NCBI GenBank assembly: GCA_900472575.1
Contig: UCIV01000023.1
Coordinates: 31,954-95,953, forward strand
Length of the DNA: 64,000 nucleotides
Source of the DNA: Hyphomicrobiales bacterium
GTDB lineage: Bacteria; Pseudomonadota; Alphaproteobacteria; Rhizobiales; Rhizobiaceae
Reading direction: 5' to 3'
Every line of letters begins with the position of its first letter. Positions within the stretch are counted from its first letter, which is position 1. Position numbers and translations under genes: made by a program. Below the pieces are notes generated by a model. It was not told where the DNA came from and did no database searches. It saw only the letters and a program-made list of their open reading frames with translations. This document shows positions 16,430-23,653 of the stretch, piece after piece.

Positions 16430-16697
16430 ATTCAGTTTTTACGAAGTCGGCAGGGGTGCGCATCTGGCCGTCCTTGCTTTGAACAAGGAAGGTCATGTGT
16501 GGAGAGAGGCAGATTTCGGGAAAGTCGGGAGCATCCAGCGCCATGCCGGAAACTTCGACATCGCCGGCAAGCACCTGATCGCGGAAATCGATGCCCGTCT
16601 CGTGCCGGAACATGATTTTTTTGTGGGCTTCCTTCGCATTACGCGCCCGTACATAGACGGTCGTGCAGATCATCACATCGGCTTGGAAAATGGCCAT
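16428..16697 (-). CDS. Small hypothetical protein, 89 aa
   Basis: An alpha/beta protein beginning FQADVMICTTVYVRA with an AKEAHKKIM helix, a pattern shared with other small proteins of this operon (strand, then KEA helix). AGGAGGATG-type SD before the ATG; leader hairpin upstream. Function unknown. Confidence 0.7.
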   Translation of the reverse strand: MAIFQADVMICTTVYVRARNAKEAHKKIMFRHETGIDFRDQVLAGDVEVSGMALDAPDFPEICLSPHMTFLVQSKDGQMRTPADFVKTE

Positions 16698-16712
16698 TCA
16701 TCATCCTCCTAT

Positions 16713-16727
16713 GTGCCACAATTGGCG
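16713..16727 (-). promoter_or_regulatory. Leader hairpin element, copy 3
   Basis: mRNA sense CGCCAATTGTGGCAC, 15 nt before ATG 16697, with AGGAGG between. Confidence 0.85.
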
Positions 16728-16737
16728 TTTGTCGGTA

Positions 16738-16750
16738 GCGGCTAGGCCGC
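16738..16750 (-). other. Stem-loop with a stop codon in the loop
   Basis: GCGGC/GCCGC stem with a 3-nt loop; in mRNA sense the TAG stop of the 16742-16915 gene overlaps the loop. It lies just upstream of leader element copy 3. Confidence 0.5.
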
Positions 16751-16915
16751 GTCGGAAGAGGTCACGCTCCAATCACTACTGACCAGATGCCCGCTAGTAT
16801 CCTCCTCATGCGTATAAATGGCCTCCGCTTCTGTTCTGGCGGCTTCCTTGGACTCCGCCTCGACCTCGATCATGAAAAGCTCGTGACGCTCGATATAGAC
16901 TTTGAATTTCGGCAT
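16742..16915 (-). CDS. Small hypothetical protein, 57 aa
   Basis: Starts PKFKVYIERHELFMIEVEAE, then a KEAARTEAEAIY helix: the same strand-plus-helix plan as its neighbour at 16428-16697, so the two may be distant paralogues. The ATG overlaps the stop of the gene upstream (TGATG), and correspondingly there is no leader hairpin. Confidence 0.65.
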   Translation of the reverse strand: MPKFKVYIERHELFMIEVEAESKEAARTEAEAIYTHEEDTSGHLVSSDWSVTSSDAA

Positions 16916-17313
16916 CAGATGCGCTCCATGTTGCTCGATTGGTTGATGAAATCGTCCAGTGTGTCGGATGCTTCATGTATGCGCATTCGCAGTAAATTTT
17001 CACCGGCGTTGAACCGGTCACCCGCGTCGAGCGTGTCGCGAGCATGTGCCATAGGCGCTAGTATCGCATTCATGATCAGGTGCGCGTGCTCTTTGGTAGG
17101 AAAGTCACCAATAGCCGCCGCGAGGAATAGACCGCTTTTGTTGTCGTGGTGCCGTCCGTAGACCGTCCAGAACGATTTGAAGCTAACGCGTCTCTTGCGT
17201 CGAACAGCGTTGAGCCGGTCAAGCTCTTGAGTGAATTGCTCTTCGTCGTTGTAAGAAACAATCTCCCCTTTGATTTCGATGCAAGGGCGAACTTCGAGAT
17301 ATTCAAACTTCAT
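16915..17313 (-). CDS. Hypothetical protein, 132 aa
   Basis: Begins MKFEYLEVRPCIEIKGEIVS; the middle is basic (NAVRRKRRVSFKSFW), the C-terminus helical. The ATG overlaps the preceding stop (ATGA) and no hairpin is present. No family recognised. Confidence 0.65.
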   Translation of the reverse strand: MKFEYLEVRPCIEIKGEIVSYNDEEQFTQELDRLNAVRRKRRVSFKSFWTVYGRHHDNKSGLFLAAAIGDFPTKEHAHLIMNAILAPMAHARDTLDAGDRFNAGENLLRMRIHEASDTLDDFINQSSNMERI

Positions 17314-17678
17314 ACCGCCACCCCATCAACCTCAACCACAGTCATTCCCTTGCCGCCACTCGAGTCTTCCATGGTGGAAATCTCGCAGATGATCGGATCG
17401 CCGTTCGGCCAAGCGCCAAGATTGGCAGTATTGGCGTTGATCCCTTCGATCAGCGCGATTGCCTCATCTTTCGACTTCGCTTTGACGCGGATCGCGGCAA
17501 ACATCTTCACATCGAACAGGTATTCGCGAACCGGCCGCATCTCCTCGATAAGGGCATCCATCCTTGCGATTAGGTCGGCGTGTTCTTCCTTCACCGAATC
17601 CTCTTCGCCCTCGAATGCTCCGCACGCTTCGCAAAGCATTTCCCAGAGGCGGGTTTCATTCTTCGTCATCTCGGTCAT
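17310..17678 (-). CDS. Hypothetical protein, 122 aa
   Basis: The N-terminal half is acidic and helical (ACGAFEGEEDSVKEEHADL); the C-terminal half has FDVKMFAAIRVKAKSKDEA, again the strand-plus-helix motif seen in nearby small proteins. GGAGGGGTT before the ATG. It is 10 nt downstream of the previous stop, too close for a leader hairpin. Confidence 0.65.
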   Translation of the reverse strand: MTEMTKNETRLWEMLCEACGAFEGEEDSVKEEHADLIARMDALIEEMRPVREYLFDVKMFAAIRVKAKSKDEAIALIEGINANTANLGAWPNGDPIICEISTMEDSSGGKGMTVVEVDGVAV

Positions 17679-17688
17679 GGAACCCCTC

Positions 17689-18000
17689 CTAAGCTACGCA
17701 AGCGGTGCGGTGATGGAGGAAGAGCGGAGCCCAGATGCAATCTTTCGGCATGTCGCCATTGTGTATCCATGCGCGCGTGCCGATCTGGCAGCGGTGGAAG
17801 GCGTCCTGATGGCTTACTGCCTGGCATGAGTGACCTTTGGCCTTGAAGGCGTCCAAGGCCTTTTCCCGATCAGAGGGCGAGCGAAAAGCGAAAAGCTCAT
17901 CTCCATTGCCCCAGTCGGCAAGGATGAAAAACGTATCGAACACGGCAGCGCCGGACGCATCGGAATAGGTGGCAAAGTTCGAGGGCTGATGCTGTTGCAT
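17689..18000 (-). CDS. Hypothetical protein, 103 aa
   Basis: Begins with a Gln/Ser-rich stretch, then DTFFILADWGNGDELFAF and a Cys/His-containing C-terminal half. AGGAGAACGACAG lies before ATG 18000, preceded by the variant leader hairpin. No family recognised. Confidence 0.65.
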   Translation of the reverse strand: MQQHQPSNFATYSDASGAAVFDTFFILADWGNGDELFAFRSPSDREKALDAFKAKGHSCQAVSHQDAFHRCQIGTRAWIHNGDMPKDCIWAPLFLHHRTACVA

Positions 18001-18016
18001 CTGTCGTTCTCCTATG

Positions 18017-18031
18017 GTGGCACGATTGCCG
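18017..18031 (-). promoter_or_regulatory. Leader hairpin element, copy 4, with compensatory swap
   Basis: mRNA sense CGGCAATCGTGCCAC. Relative to the consensus, the second stem base is C to G and its partner G to C, giving GGCA/TGCC: pairing is kept while sequence changes. 16 nt before ATG 18000. Confidence 0.85.
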
Positions 18032-18040
18032 AGATTGGTT

Positions 18041-18229
18041 TTACTGGGTATCGCGCTGATACACGCGATCCGGCCGTTTTACTGTGATGGCCTTTACGTC
18101 GCCTTCATCGGCTCGCCAGTTGGCTTGATGAGTGATCAGCGTTTTGACTTCGCGCCGCGCTTCATGATCCGACATCTTCGCCGGGACTGAAACCGTCACA
18201 AGCATGGTGATTTGACGACGCCTAGCCAT
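18041..18229 (-). CDS. Small basic hypothetical protein, 62 aa
   Basis: Begins MARRRQITMLVTVSVPAKMS, followed by a helix and a basic tail. ATG 18229 overlaps the stop of the gene upstream by 8 nt; an in-frame TTG/CTG extension to 18262 is not needed. No family recognised. Confidence 0.6.
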   Translation of the reverse strand: MARRRQITMLVTVSVPAKMSDHEARREVKTLITHQANWRADEGDVKAITVKRPDRVYQRDTQ

Positions 18230-18548
18230 GCGTGAGTCCCTCAATGATCGGGCGCGGAGCATAACCGTCCAACCTGATATAATGGTGTGGAGTGTCCGCG
18301 ACCTTCGAAGGGTCAGCTTCCTCTCCAGCCTCTTCCGATGCCTCGATCTCGATTTCGGCTTGGAAGTGTCCCGCGCCTCTGTTCAGTTCAACAAGGAAGT
18401 CCAAGCCATTGAGGTGGCAATAATGCATGAGGTTGCCGAGCAAGTCGGAAACCGCGTCTTCGCGATCCGTCCGCGTTATCCGCTGGAATGTGTCGAGTGC
18501 ATGGCTTGCCCATTCGGCGCGGGAGTCGTTCGAAGGCAGATCAAACAT
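18222..18548 (-). CDS. Hypothetical protein, 108 aa
   Basis: A helical N-terminal half (WASHALDTFQRITRTDREDA), a strand-rich middle and an acidic loop (EASEEAGEEADPS) before the C-terminal strand. The start overlaps the preceding stop by 8 nt, the same ATG-N2-TGA geometry as its downstream neighbour. No family recognised. Confidence 0.65.
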   Translation of the reverse strand: MFDLPSNDSRAEWASHALDTFQRITRTDREDAVSDLLGNLMHYCHLNGLDFLVELNRGAGHFQAEIEIEASEEAGEEADPSKVADTPHHYIRLDGYAPRPIIEGLTHG

Positions 18549-19035
18549 CTGTCGTACCTTTCTGGCTAGTTGCAGGTGAAATCTTCATGATGCGACACAA
18601 GTCACTCCAATCACCCCAAAAAACGTTGGGTATGGATGCGCCGCAAAAGTTCTTGAGCAGTTGGCCAGCTTCGTCGCCAGAGCGCCAGCCGTCGAAACGA
18701 CCGGCAACTTCAAATTGGCTCATAGCCTCGAAGTAGGCCGACGCCTTAACGGCGTTTTCCGCTGTGGCGTGGCCGTCACTGTAAATGCCGTCAACGTCTT
18801 CCGACGATAGGAAGAAACCGACCATATAGGAGTCGCCTTCGCCTTCCGGCTCGTGGTTTCCCCCATCGGTGTTTGTCACCAATAGGAAACGGCCTTCCGG
18901 AAGTTCTTTCTTCCATGCCGTGGTGCCGCCGCCATTGTGGAAGAACTCGAAGCCAGCCGCAGCGAAAGCCTTGCCGTCACCGGTTTCTAGTGCGTCTTCC
19001 CTCTTGCCGTTGAACCATATCCAAAAGGCGGACAT
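18541..19035 (-). CDS. Hypothetical protein, 164 aa
   Basis: Aromatic N-terminus (SAFWIWFNGKREDA), then GFEFFHNGGGTTAWKK and a strand-rich core. ATG 19035 is set by the leader hairpin and GGAGATTTC; the in-frame start at 19056 falls inside the hairpin. First of three overlapping genes. Function unknown. Confidence 0.65.
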   Translation of the reverse strand: MSAFWIWFNGKREDALETGDGKAFAAAGFEFFHNGGGTTAWKKELPEGRFLLVTNTDGGNHEPEGEGDSYMVGFFLSSEDVDGIYSDGHATAENAVKASAYFEAMSQFEVAGRFDGWRSGDEAGQLLKNFCGASIPNVFWGDWSDLCRIMKISPATSQKGTTDV

Positions 19036-19049
19036 TGAAATCTCCTGAT

Positions 19050-19064
19050 GTGCCACGATTGGCT
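19050..19064 (-). promoter_or_regulatory. Leader hairpin element, copy 5
   Basis: mRNA sense AGCCAATCGTGGCAC, 14 nt before ATG 19035. Confidence 0.85.
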
Positions 19065-19074
19065 GAAAGATGAT

Positions 19075-19092
19075 CGGCGGCGGTAGCCGCCG
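19075..19092 (-). other. Intercistronic stem-loop
   Basis: 7-bp stem CGGCGGC/GCCGCCG with a GGTA loop (+ strand sense), between the methyltransferase stop at 19108 and leader copy 5. No U-run. Confidence 0.55.
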
Positions 19093-19107
19093 TCTCTAAT
19101 TGCTGGA

Positions 19108-20670
19108 TCAGAATTTTTCCCACGTCGAACGGTAGCTTTTCCGCTTGCCGTTTTTCCAGACGGTGAGAATTCCTGTATTGCAGTAGGTGCCGGACTCCGC
19201 GAAAGAACCGGCTGGAAGGTCTTCCCAATCAGCGCCAAGGGATTCCATCAAGTTGCGGAATGCTACCGACTTCTTTGTTTCCCTGAATTCTGTTCCGGCT
19301 GACATGACCGTCACGAGTTGGCCGTCTTCCTTCAGGAAAGAAAGGGCGTGCATCACATGATCAATGTCTCTCTCGCGATCAAAAGGCGGGTTCATGATCA
19401 CGCGGTCATAGAGCCGTGCCGGATCGGGCTTCACCTGCATGAAGTCGGCACATGTGACACGGTTGTAAATCCCTTGTGTCTCAAGATCACGGGCGAGGTG
19501 TGGCTGGATCTCGATGCAGTCCACCGCGTTATCAAATCGGAAGTCCTTTGCGTACCGTTCGCGCCTCCAATCCTCCATATCTTGAAGTCGGACAATGCAG
19601 CGGCGAGCGAGTTGCCCTGTCCCGGCCGAAGGCTCCAGAACGCGCAGGCGGTCCTTATCCTTGTTCTGCCAAAGATTTGCTTTGCCGATCACCGTTCCCG
19701 CCGCCGCGTCAGGTGTTGGAAAGAAGCCGTACCGTTTGGCTGGTGTCGTTTTCACTTCTTTGAGTGGGTCGGCTTCCTTGGCCATACCGTCGCCTAGAGT
19801 TTCGCCGTAGTGGTCAGCTAGGATCTGGTTGACCTGTCGAACAAGGTCGTCACGGGTAAACCACAGGTGAGCATTCCCATTCTTGAAAATGCGGACTTTG
19901 AAAAACTCTCCGTCATGCTCTGACTGGCGAGGGTCTCCCCATGTGCCACGTTCGCGCTCGATCTGTGCGACGATTCCAGAGTATCCCGCGTGTTCTGCAG
20001 AGCCGTCGAGAACGCGGAACGTGCGCTCCACATCCGCAAGCTTTTCGGCCTTGTCACCGTGTCCTCTGAAATATCCGCTTGCCTCAACCATGTGATTGAG
20101 GATCATCCGAGAGCCGACTTTGAAACCGTCATGAGAACGGAACCGCCGATCCAGCTTGGAGAAAACGTTGACAAGGCCGCGCCGAAAGATCATTTCCGCG
20201 TCAGCCTGAAACCGTTCAAGCGTGGCGTAGATGTTTTCCGGCGACACTTCCGGCAAGCAACGATCGATTTCGTCCTGATTGATGATCTCGCCACTACGCC
20301 CGGTTCTTTCAGGAATATAGCGCATCTGGCCGCGCAACTCGTCCTTTGCCTGCTTGTCCATGAGGTTCTCAATGCCGGTGTGATTGATGACGTGGGTCCA
20401 GCAAGTCACATCCACAAGCCGCTTAGCGGTTCGCAAATACTGGTCCCGGTCTGGCAAGCGCACTGACTTGCTAAAGGCCTCAACCTCATCATTCATCCGC
20501 TCATAAAAGCCTGGCTTTCCCGGCGCGGCGGCTTCCCAAAGTTTATATGCTTCGAGAATAGACGAATTCGCTTCCGCGATCTTCTCGAAAGCGACGGCAA
20601 ATTGCTTCAAGGCTTCATCTCGAAAAGCGCAAATCTGTTCTACCGTCTGGCGCGGGACAAGGGCGTTCAT
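19108..20670 (-). CDS. DUF4942 protein with class I DNA methyltransferase domain
   Basis: 520 aa. The N-terminal about 280 residues match the DUF4942 layout of phage/plasmid methylases. The C-terminal domain has SAM-binding motif I RVLEPSAGTGQLA and catalytic motif IV VIMNPPF, the N6-adenine/N4-cytosine type. It should methylate phage DNA; its target is unknown. ATG 20670 follows leader hairpin copy 6; a TTG at 20676 is in frame but less likely. With the cytosine methylase at 2321 the phage carries two different DNA methylases. Confidence 0.85.
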   Translation of the reverse strand: MNALVPRQTVEQICAFRDEALKQFAVAFEKIAEANSSILEAYKLWEAAAPGKPGFYERMNDEVEAFSKSVRLPDRDQYLRTAKRLVDVTCWTHVINHTGIENLMDKQAKDELRGQMRYIPERTGRSGEIINQDEIDRCLPEVSPENIYATLERFQADAEMIFRRGLVNVFSKLDRRFRSHDGFKVGSRMILNHMVEASGYFRGHGDKAEKLADVERTFRVLDGSAEHAGYSGIVAQIERERGTWGDPRQSEHDGEFFKVRIFKNGNAHLWFTRDDLVRQVNQILADHYGETLGDGMAKEADPLKEVKTTPAKRYGFFPTPDAAAGTVIGKANLWQNKDKDRLRVLEPSAGTGQLARRCIVRLQDMEDWRRERYAKDFRFDNAVDCIEIQPHLARDLETQGIYNRVTCADFMQVKPDPARLYDRVIMNPPFDRERDIDHVMHALSFLKEDGQLVTVMSAGTEFRETKKSVAFRNLMESLGADWEDLPAGSFAESGTYCNTGILTVWKNGKRKSYRSTWEKF

Positions 20671-20685
20671 ATTCAATTCTCCATA

Positions 20686-20700
20686 GTGCCACTATTGGCG
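20686..20700 (-). promoter_or_regulatory. Leader hairpin element, copy 6
   Basis: mRNA sense CGCCAATAGTGGCAC, loop ATAG, 15 nt before ATG 20670. Confidence 0.85.
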
Positions 20701-20707
20701 CTTCAGT

Positions 20708-21295
20708 TCAGATATCGAAGTCGTTGCGGAAGAATGCACGGGCGCTTTCACACATTGCCTCTTCCAGAGCGGCGCGATTGTCTTCCATCCAATCGTCAAC
20801 GCCCTCAAGTTCTTCGCCATCGAACATGGTTTCGAACTCTCCGGCGGAGTAGTACGCTACAGCCGCGCCGCGGCTCCGCATCTCATGCAAAGCAACATCA
20901 AGTTGCTCGTCCGAGAGAGTTTTAGCCCACTGCTGCAAGCTTGCATAAGACGCGCGGCCGTCTTTCGGGCATGAGTTGGCCTTGACGCCTTGGGATTCAA
21001 TCGTCTCCAGCGCGACGCGGGCCATCACAAACGAAGGGGGCGGGCCTATCTCTTCGCCTTCATCGTTGCTCTCGCGTGGCAACAGGAAATCCCCGTCGGA
21101 ATCGATAGCGCCCGCCGCCAGAATTGCTTTGAGCGACTGATACATAGAAGCGGCTCCGGCAACCAATGCGAGGTTGCCTTTCGCCTCGTGTCCAAGGCCG
21201 GGAGCTTCCTCGATGCTCATTAGATGCTTTGCGTTCGCACCTGAAACGAGTGTCTTACCGATCACACGCCAGTCGCCTTGAGTGAATTGGATCAC
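20708..21295 (-). CDS. Hypothetical protein, 195 aa
   Basis: Begins IQFTQGDWRVIGKTLVSGAN, a WRV-type beta start seen in phage proteins that also carry an ALVAGAASMYQSLKAIL helix. The C-terminal half is strongly acidic (FDGEELEGVDDWMEDN). GTG 21295 with AAGGAAG upstream. It lacks the leader hairpin although a 65-nt gap precedes it, an exception to the rule. Function unknown. Confidence 0.65.
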   Translation of the reverse strand: MIQFTQGDWRVIGKTLVSGANAKHLMSIEEAPGLGHEAKGNLALVAGAASMYQSLKAILAAGAIDSDGDFLLPRESNDEGEEIGPPPSFVMARVALETIESQGVKANSCPKDGRASYASLQQWAKTLSDEQLDVALHEMRSRGAAVAYYSAGEFETMFDGEELEGVDDWMEDNRAALEEAMCESARAFFRNDFDI

Positions 21296-21327
21296 GTGTT
21301 CTTCCTTTCGCGAGGGAGTTAAGAGGC

Positions 21328-21350
21328 GGCGCGGGTGGCTAACCCGCGCC
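21328..21350 (-). other. Intercistronic stem-loop
   Basis: Perfect 9-bp stem GGCGCGGGT/ACCCGCGCC with a 5-nt loop, 10 nt beyond the stop of the DUF932 gene. No U-run. It shares flanking CTGTATCA with the stem-loop at 23052, as if the two were copies. Confidence 0.65.
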
Positions 21351-21360
21351 CCTGTATCAA

Positions 21361-22248
21361 TCAGGCGGCGGCGCGACGCTGCCCCATAAGTTCGGCCATG
21401 CGCTCGCCAACAAGCCAGAGGGCCTTGTTAAGCTTCACATCCTGATCAATGCCCTTAACCTCACGTGTGGTGGAGCGGCGAGGCTGTCCCCGTTCGTCGC
21501 GAGTGACGCCCCTCAAGCCGCCGCGAATGGTCGCCTCTTGCGCCCGGTTCCACGTCGTCCAGAGATCGTCCGCCTTGTCATCCTGTCGGCGCGCGGTGAG
21601 GAACTGTTCAGGCTTGATTGCGCGACCGACGCCAGAGTCGTCATTTTCGCCGAACCGGATCAGGTGAGCGGCTTCCGCCAAGATCATCTGTTCGTCGCGC
21701 CTCATCTGCATCGCGCCCCAGTCCTGAGGCGCTGCAAGGGCGGTTTCCGCCGTCTTCAGGACTTCATAAGTCCCGTCAATCACCTTGCCTTGAATTGCTG
21801 CAGGTGTTCCGGTGTGGCGGACCTTGACGCTATCGAGGGTGCCGATCTGCGTTACAAGGCTATTCTTGCAGCGGATACGGAAAAGCCCGGCCATGAGATC
21901 GTAAGCCGCCGTTCCGTCGTTGGCGTTCTTCAGAATGATCTCAAAGACGGTATCGCCGACCTCATAGGACTTGCCATCGAGGCGACGAAGGCGGAGCAGG
22001 TGCTTTGTGTAGTCCTTGCGGCTGGCGTCACGGGTGCCAGACTGGCGCGCGCCGACAACGGCGAATCCTTCCTTTGCAAGCCCACGGATGATTTCAATTG
22101 TCGGGATAGGCTGGAAGCGTTCCGACCGGCTGTCATGCGCTACCGTGGCGAACACGGAAGGGGCGAACCGATGCAATTCGTCTTCAGTCAGCGCGCGCGC
22201 CTGATTGTCGAAACGGGCAGTGTTTGCATAAACGCTGAAATTCATCAT
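21361..22248 (-). CDS. DUF932 family protein (phage/plasmid)
   Basis: 295 aa. Matches the layout of DUF932 proteins: an N-terminal FAPSVFATVAHDSRSERFQP segment, a central LRLRRLDG/EIILKNANDGT block, and FRIRCKNSLV before a helical C-terminus. The family is widespread on phages and plasmids; its biochemical role is not established. ATG at 22248 or 22245; a leader hairpin and GGAGAATG lie upstream. Confidence 0.8.
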   Translation of the reverse strand: MMNFSVYANTARFDNQARALTEDELHRFAPSVFATVAHDSRSERFQPIPTIEIIRGLAKEGFAVVGARQSGTRDASRKDYTKHLLRLRRLDGKSYEVGDTVFEIILKNANDGTAAYDLMAGLFRIRCKNSLVTQIGTLDSVKVRHTGTPAAIQGKVIDGTYEVLKTAETALAAPQDWGAMQMRRDEQMILAEAAHLIRFGENDDSGVGRAIKPEQFLTARRQDDKADDLWTTWNRAQEATIRGGLRGVTRDERGQPRRSTTREVKGIDQDVKLNKALWLVGERMAELMGQRRAAA

Positions 22249-22264
22249 GGCTTCATTCTCCGTT

Positions 22265-22279
22265 GTGCCACAGTTGGCG
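22265..22279 (-). promoter_or_regulatory. Leader hairpin element, copy 7
   Basis: mRNA sense CGCCAACTGTGGCAC, loop ACTG, 16 nt before ATG 22248. Confidence 0.85.
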
Positions 22280-22285
22280 AGGGTT

Positions 22286-22297
22286 GGCCGAAAGGCC
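22286..22297 (-). other. Intercistronic stem-loop
   Basis: GGCC/GGCC 4-bp stem with a 4-nt loop (TTTC in mRNA sense), 5 nt after the stop of the 22303-22494 gene and just before leader copy 7. Confidence 0.4.
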
Positions 22298-22302
22298 GGT
22301 TT

Positions 22303-22494
22303 TTAGTTGAGGTGTGCGTGTTTGAAGTTGCGGACCTGGCGCCGCTCTTCCCGGCGCTTGCGGCCTTCGTCGCGCTTCGCATACGGTTCCGTGCTCTTGG
22401 CGCGCACATCCGGCTTGATGCTGAATTCGTGGAAGAAGTCGCCCAGCGAGACGGTGAGGTGGCGACGTTCGGAAGGGGAAAGCTGTTTGGTCAT
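22303..22494 (-). CDS. Small basic protein, 63 aa
   Basis: Begins MTKQLSPSERRHLTVSLGDF; the second half is very basic (RDEGRKRREERRQVRNFKH), suggesting nucleic-acid binding (inference). Leader hairpin and GGAGACC upstream. Confidence 0.6.
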   Translation of the reverse strand: MTKQLSPSERRHLTVSLGDFFHEFSIKPDVRAKSTEPYAKRDEGRKRREERRQVRNFKHAHLN

Positions 22495-22513
22495 GAGATA
22501 GGTCTCCTCTGTT

Positions 22514-22528
22514 GTGCCACGCTTGGCG
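22514..22528 (-). promoter_or_regulatory. Leader hairpin element, copy 8
   Basis: mRNA sense CGCCAAGCGTGGCAC, loop AGCG, 19 nt before ATG 22494, the largest spacing in the set. Confidence 0.8.
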
Positions 22529-22537
22529 ATGGAATAA

Positions 22538-22714
22538 TCAGAACTGGTTTCCAGCGTACCGGCGGACCTTTTCGGCCTCGTGTTTCTCCGCCAAGTCGCG
22601 AATTGTCGACTTGAGGGCGAATTGCAGGTTGGATTTTTGAAGCGGGTTGCGAGTGCGCTTGATTGCGGCCTTGAGATCTCGAATCCGCTTTTCCGTTGCT
22701 GTCTGCATGGTCAT
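22538..22714 (-). CDS. Small basic helical protein, 58 aa
   Basis: ATG 22714 with GGAGAAC upstream. The sequence is one long charged helix or coiled coil (TEKRIRDLKAAIKRTRNPLQ then IRDLAEKHEAEKVRRY). No family recognised. No leader hairpin of the common type; a CGGCTT/AAGCCG stem-loop lies there instead. Confidence 0.6.
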   Translation of the reverse strand: MTMQTATEKRIRDLKAAIKRTRNPLQKSNLQFALKSTIRDLAEKHEAEKVRRYAGNQF

Positions 22715-22725
22715 GTTCTCCGTTG

Positions 22726-22740
22726 CGGCTTTTCAAGCCG
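22726..22740 (-). other. Stem-loop upstream of a hairpin-less gene
   Basis: CGGCTT/AAGCCG 6-bp stem, 3-nt loop, about 11 nt before ATG 22714, i.e. where other genes have the common leader hairpin. Confidence 0.45.
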
Positions 22741-22759
22741 TTGGACACAAGCGTCCTGA

Positions 22760-22787
22760 TATCGGCACGGGTGAGGGCGTGCCGATA
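22760..22787 (-). other. Intercistronic stem-loop, 10-bp perfect stem
   Basis: TATCGGCACG/CGTGCCGATA with an 8-nt loop, 9 nt after the stop of the 22797-23012 gene. The strongest stem in the operon. No U-run. Confidence 0.7.
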
Positions 22788-22796
22788 CGCAAGAGG

Positions 22797-23012
22797 CTAT
22801 CGGGAGGCGGTCAGGATCACGTCAGGGGTGGTCTCCAGCTCGCAGACTAGCGGAGCGCCGGAAAGGTCGATTGCCACGCCCGGCGCTATGTCTGCGACCG
22901 TGACGCCATGGCGAACCGCCTGCATGCATTCTGAATAGGAAAGGCCGGAGTCCATCACAAACGAATGGATATCGCCGGATAACAGCGCGTAAGCGACAAG
23001 CGCGAATTTCAT
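22797..23012 (-). CDS. Small protein with signal-like N-terminus, 71 aa
   Basis: Begins MKFALVAYALLSGDIHSF, a short hydrophobic stretch that could be a signal or anchor, then two cysteines (ECMQAV and LVCELE). Export is possible but uncertain. Leader hairpin and GGAGATC upstream. Confidence 0.6.
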   Translation of the reverse strand: MKFALVAYALLSGDIHSFVMDSGLSYSECMQAVRHGVTVADIAPGVAIDLSGAPLVCELETTPDVILTASR

Positions 23013-23028
23013 TGATCGATCTCCAAGG

Positions 23029-23043
23029 GTGCCACAATTGGCG
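23029..23043 (-). promoter_or_regulatory. Leader hairpin element, copy 9
   Basis: mRNA sense CGCCAATTGTGGCAC, 16 nt before ATG 23012. Confidence 0.85.
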
Positions 23044-23051
23044 AAGTTGAA

Positions 23052-23076
23052 AGGCGCGGGCGGGATCTCCGCGCCT
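23052..23076 (-). other. Intercistronic stem-loop
   Basis: AGGCGCGG/CCGCGCCT 8-bp stem with a 9-nt loop, 5 nt after the stop of the DUF1640-like gene; TTTCAACTT follows in mRNA sense, so weak termination is possible. Confidence 0.6.
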
Positions 23077-23081
23077 CTGTA

Positions 23082-23318
23082 TCAGGCGAGTTTGATGATC
23101 GTCGCCAGCATGCCGACAGCGACAGCGAGCATTCCGCCAAACCGAACTGTTAGGCGCAACGTTTGCGTATCGAGGGCGGCGGCAAGGTCGGACTTTGTGA
23201 CCAGTTCGGCCATTATGAAATCCTTTGCGGCTTCCGCGTGAGCTTCCGCCATCTTGCGCGAAACTCCGGCGCTTTCAAGTCGTTTGGCATAACCAAGGGT
23301 ATCGAAGGCAATCGACAT
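23082..23318 (-). CDS. DUF1640-like coiled-coil membrane protein
   Basis: 78 aa. Begins AFDTLGYAKRLESAGVSRKM, continues AEAHAEAAKDFI and ELVTKSDLAAAL, and ends with a C-terminal membrane helix (GGMLAVAVGMLATIIKLA). This is the familiar layout of small DUF1640/CCDC90-like proteins in rhizobia and their phages. The variant leader hairpin (copy 10) precedes it. Confidence 0.75.
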   Translation of the reverse strand: MSIAFDTLGYAKRLESAGVSRKMAEAHAEAAKDFIMAELVTKSDLAAALDTQTLRLTVRFGGMLAVAVGMLATIIKLA

Positions 23319-23333
23319 CCGTCATTCTCCATT

Positions 23334-23348
23334 GTGCCACGGTCGGCA
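23334..23348 (-). promoter_or_regulatory. Leader hairpin element, copy 10, with G-U wobble
   Basis: mRNA sense TGCCGACCGTGGCAC. The fourth stem base is A to G, leaving a G-U pair in RNA but a mismatch in a DNA palindrome. 15 nt before ATG 23318. Confidence 0.75.
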
Positions 23349-23487
23349 GGGTTTCGGCCTTGCTAGGCCTCATCAGCGGGAAAGCGTCATTCCCGTACCG
23401 ATGCATGGGGTGCTCCCCTAGCCGGGCGTTTATGGCAACATCGCCTCCCGGATATACGCGGTGCATCGCCGCGACCTAGCCATCAAG

Positions 23488-23586
23488 TCATCTAGGCATG
23501 GACTTGCGGTCTCTCACTGTCTCCGCTCGCTGTTCGGTCTGCACTCCTTGAGGTGCTACGTTGCCGGGCATTCGCGCCCGGCTCAT
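23488..23586 (-). CDS. Possible 32-aa peptide
   Basis: ATG 23586 is preceded by GGAGGCAACCCA, a good ribosome site. The peptide (MSRARMPGNVAPQGVQTEQR then a charged tail) has no recognised relative. Listed only because of the SD; may be spurious. Confidence 0.25.
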   Translation of the reverse strand: MSRARMPGNVAPQGVQTEQRAETVRDRKSMPR

Positions 23587-23634
23587 TGGGTTGCCTCCGT
23601 TCTTTCTTCCGCACGGTGGGCTTGAGGTGTGGCA

Positions 23635-23653
23635 GCCCTCGAGGGGCGTTTTT
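23635..23653 (+). terminator. Terminator-like hairpin on + strand
   Basis: GCCCT/GGGGC hairpin (one T-G pair) followed by G and five T, opposite to the leftward operon. No + strand gene ends here; it could end an antisense or small RNA. Confidence 0.35.
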
